Of a DNA stretch of 64,000 nucleotides, positions 63,135 through 64,000 are shown piece after piece (position 1 is the first letter of the stretch; every line of letters starts with the position of its first letter). The DNA comes from Paenibacillus sp. TCA20. GTDB lineage: Bacteria > Bacillota > Bacilli > Paenibacillales > Paenibacillaceae. A model generated the notes under the pieces. It was not told where the DNA came from and searched no databases. It saw nothing but the letters and a program-made list of their open reading frames with translations. The stretch covers positions 310,001 through 374,000 of the forward strand of contig NZ_BBIW01000001.1 of NCBI RefSeq assembly GCF_000732325.1. The letters are read 5' to 3'. A program made the position numbers and the translations under genes.

Positions 63135-63332
63135 TTAAGGCTGAATGATATGTTTAACTCTGCCTACTTCTCCACTTTGCAGGCGAACTTTAATGCCATG
63201 CGGATGATTTGGTGAATTCGTCAAAATATCCTTTACCCTTCCCCTGGTGAGCTTGCCTGTTCTCTGATCCTGCTTCAACACAATATCGACTTCAAGACCT
63301 GGCTTGATGTCTGCACGATGATTACCATTCAT
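63135..63332 (-). CDS. ywbE: YwbE family protein
   Basis: A 65-residue protein with the YwbE-family pattern RADIKPGLEVDIVLKQDQRT then GKLTRGRVKDILTNSPNHPHGIKVRL in two parts and GEVGRVKHI. These are small KOW/SH3-like basic proteins of unknown role in Firmicutes. The ATG at 63332 is preceded by AAGGGG at 8 bases. It lies 44 bases downstream of the polysaccharide deacetylase gene on the same strand. Confidence 0.85.
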   Translation of the reverse strand: MNGNHRADIKPGLEVDIVLKQDQRTGKLTRGRVKDILTNSPNHPHGIKVRLQSGEVGRVKHIIQP

Positions 63333-63376
63333 TTGAGATTCCCCTTCCCTCTCCCTTGTGTCACTCATTAAGCGCT

Positions 63377-64000
63377 TTAAGGAAGCTCCATCACTTCTCT
63401 TTGCTTAGCCTCCAGCAGCTCGGATACGGTAACACATCTGTATCCCTGCTTCGTAAGCTCAGGCAAAATATGCTCTAATGCCTCAATGGTCTGACTCTTG
63501 CCGTGCACATTATCATGAAAGAGCACAATGTCTCCATTTCGAGCATTTCGCAGTACCTTGTTAATAATACGCTGTTTTCCTGGACGGTTCCAATCCCCCG
63601 TATCCTGATGCCAAGACCATAGAACGATCGAGTAGCCTCTCGCCTGAGCGCTTCTTACCACGACATCATTGTACACTCCTCCTGGAGGACGAAACAGCGT
63701 AGGTCTTACACCGCTCGCATCCTCAATGGCTTGATCCGCATCAGCAAGCTCCTTAAGATACGTATCCTCATCCTTAATCTGGTCTCCAAATGTGTGATGG
63801 AAGGTGTGGTTTCCCACCTCATGTCCTTCGGCAACTTCTCTGGCAATCAGCTCCGGTCTTTCTTTTGCCCATTTGCCCAGCACAAAAAAAGTGGCTTTCG
63901 CTTTATGCTTCTTCAGAATATCAAGAATTTGAGCCGTTTCATTTCGATCCGGCCCATCATCAAAGGTCAAAGCAATCAGCTTCTCCTTGATCGGGGCTTC
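63377..64000 (-). CDS. Polysaccharide deacetylase (5' end beyond window)
   Basis: A NodB-homology deacetylase that removes acetyl groups from N-acetylglucosamine polymers such as peptidoglycan or chitin. The reading frame is open to the window edge (EAPIKEKLIALTFDDGPDR is continuous), so the N-terminus is cut off. Motif 1 is TFDDGPDR, motif 2 the metal-binding GNHTFHH, motif 3 LFRPPGGVYN, and later ones are LWSWHQDTGDW and VLFHDNVHG. All catalytic positions seem intact. Usually exported or membrane-anchored, but the signal would lie outside the window. Confidence 0.92.
   Translation of the reverse strand, partial: EAPIKEKLIALTFDDGPDRNETAQILDILKKHKAKATFFVLGKWAKERPELIAREVAEGHEVGNHTFHHTFGDQIKDEDTYLKELADADQAIEDASGVRPTLFRPPGGVYNDVVVRSAQARGYSIVLWSWHQDTGDWNRPGKQRIINKVLRNARNGDIVLFHDNVHGKSQTIEALEHILPELTKQGYRCVTVSELLEAKQREVMELP

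Overview
The window reads as an ordinary chromosomal segment of a low-to-mid GC Gram-positive, spore-former-type Firmicute, most likely Paenibacillus or a close relative. The grounds are purine-rich GGAGG-type ribosome binding sites before nearly every gene, frequent TTG and GTG starts, many intrinsic terminators, CcpA-type cre boxes, the rsmD-coaD pair, CcpN, HelD and YwbE homologues, a YesMN/LplABC-style sugar uptake locus, and several plant polysaccharide enzymes. I see no rRNA, tRNA, CRISPR array, prophage or intact insertion sequence.

Layout. 1-1450: 3' end of coaD, rsmD, a structured RNA region upstream of rsmD, and a small membrane protein. 1510-12200: carbohydrate block with an SMP-30 lactonase, an SGNH esterase, an acetyl-esterase, an AraC regulator divergent from a GH42 beta-galactosidase, a squalene-cyclase-fold protein, altronate dehydratase (uxaA) and tagaturonate reductase (uxaB), and a second AraC regulator. 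This is consistent with use of pectin side chains and galacturonate. 12360-23200: housekeeping and accessory genes, including a TetM-like ribosomal protection GTPase followed by a TPR membrane protein, a phosphotransferase, an SGNH hydrolase, a GNAT, a BadF-type kinase, a methyltransferase and hydrolases. 23300-28100: a soluble hybrid histidine kinase preceded by a CarH-like B12-binding protein, then an ABM monooxygenase, a MarR regulator and rpiA. Their intergenic regions share a repeated 13-bp operator-like motif. 28250-32800: TraX-like protein, CcpN, a MarR/MFS pair and another MFS pump. 33000-36500: GH31 alpha-xylosidase divergent from an AraC regulator whose last codons are frameshifted. 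36500-48500: a secreted protein under a c-di-GMP-I riboswitch, adenine deaminase, HelD, a PPOX-fold protein, a sarcosine/N-methyltryptophan oxidase, an aromatic acid exporter-like protein, a copper-amine-oxidase-N secreted protein and an ACT-containing malic enzyme. 48600-58000: YesM/YesN two-component system, solute-binding lipoprotein, two permeases and a second GH42, with a cre box at the GH42 promoter. 58100-64000: GT4 glycosyltransferase, ornithine aminotransferase divergent from a membrane transporter, DUF1796 protein, YwbE and the 3' part of a polysaccharide deacetylase.

The strongest candidates for new biology are these. (1) The CarH-like cobalamin protein (W-x9-EH and E-x-H-x-x-G signatures, no DNA-binding domain) lies directly upstream of a sensorless HisKA-HATPase-REC-Hpt kinase, and may form a light- or B12-responsive signalling pair. 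(2) The TGAATC-N-ATTTCA motif occurs four times around the MarR, ABM and B12 genes, including inside a 120-bp interrupted palindrome. (3) A c-di-GMP-I riboswitch precedes a secreted TIM-barrel-like protein. (4) A structured RNA precedes rsmD, possibly the ylbH leader. (5) An AraC regulator carries a frame-disrupting A-run at its C-terminus.
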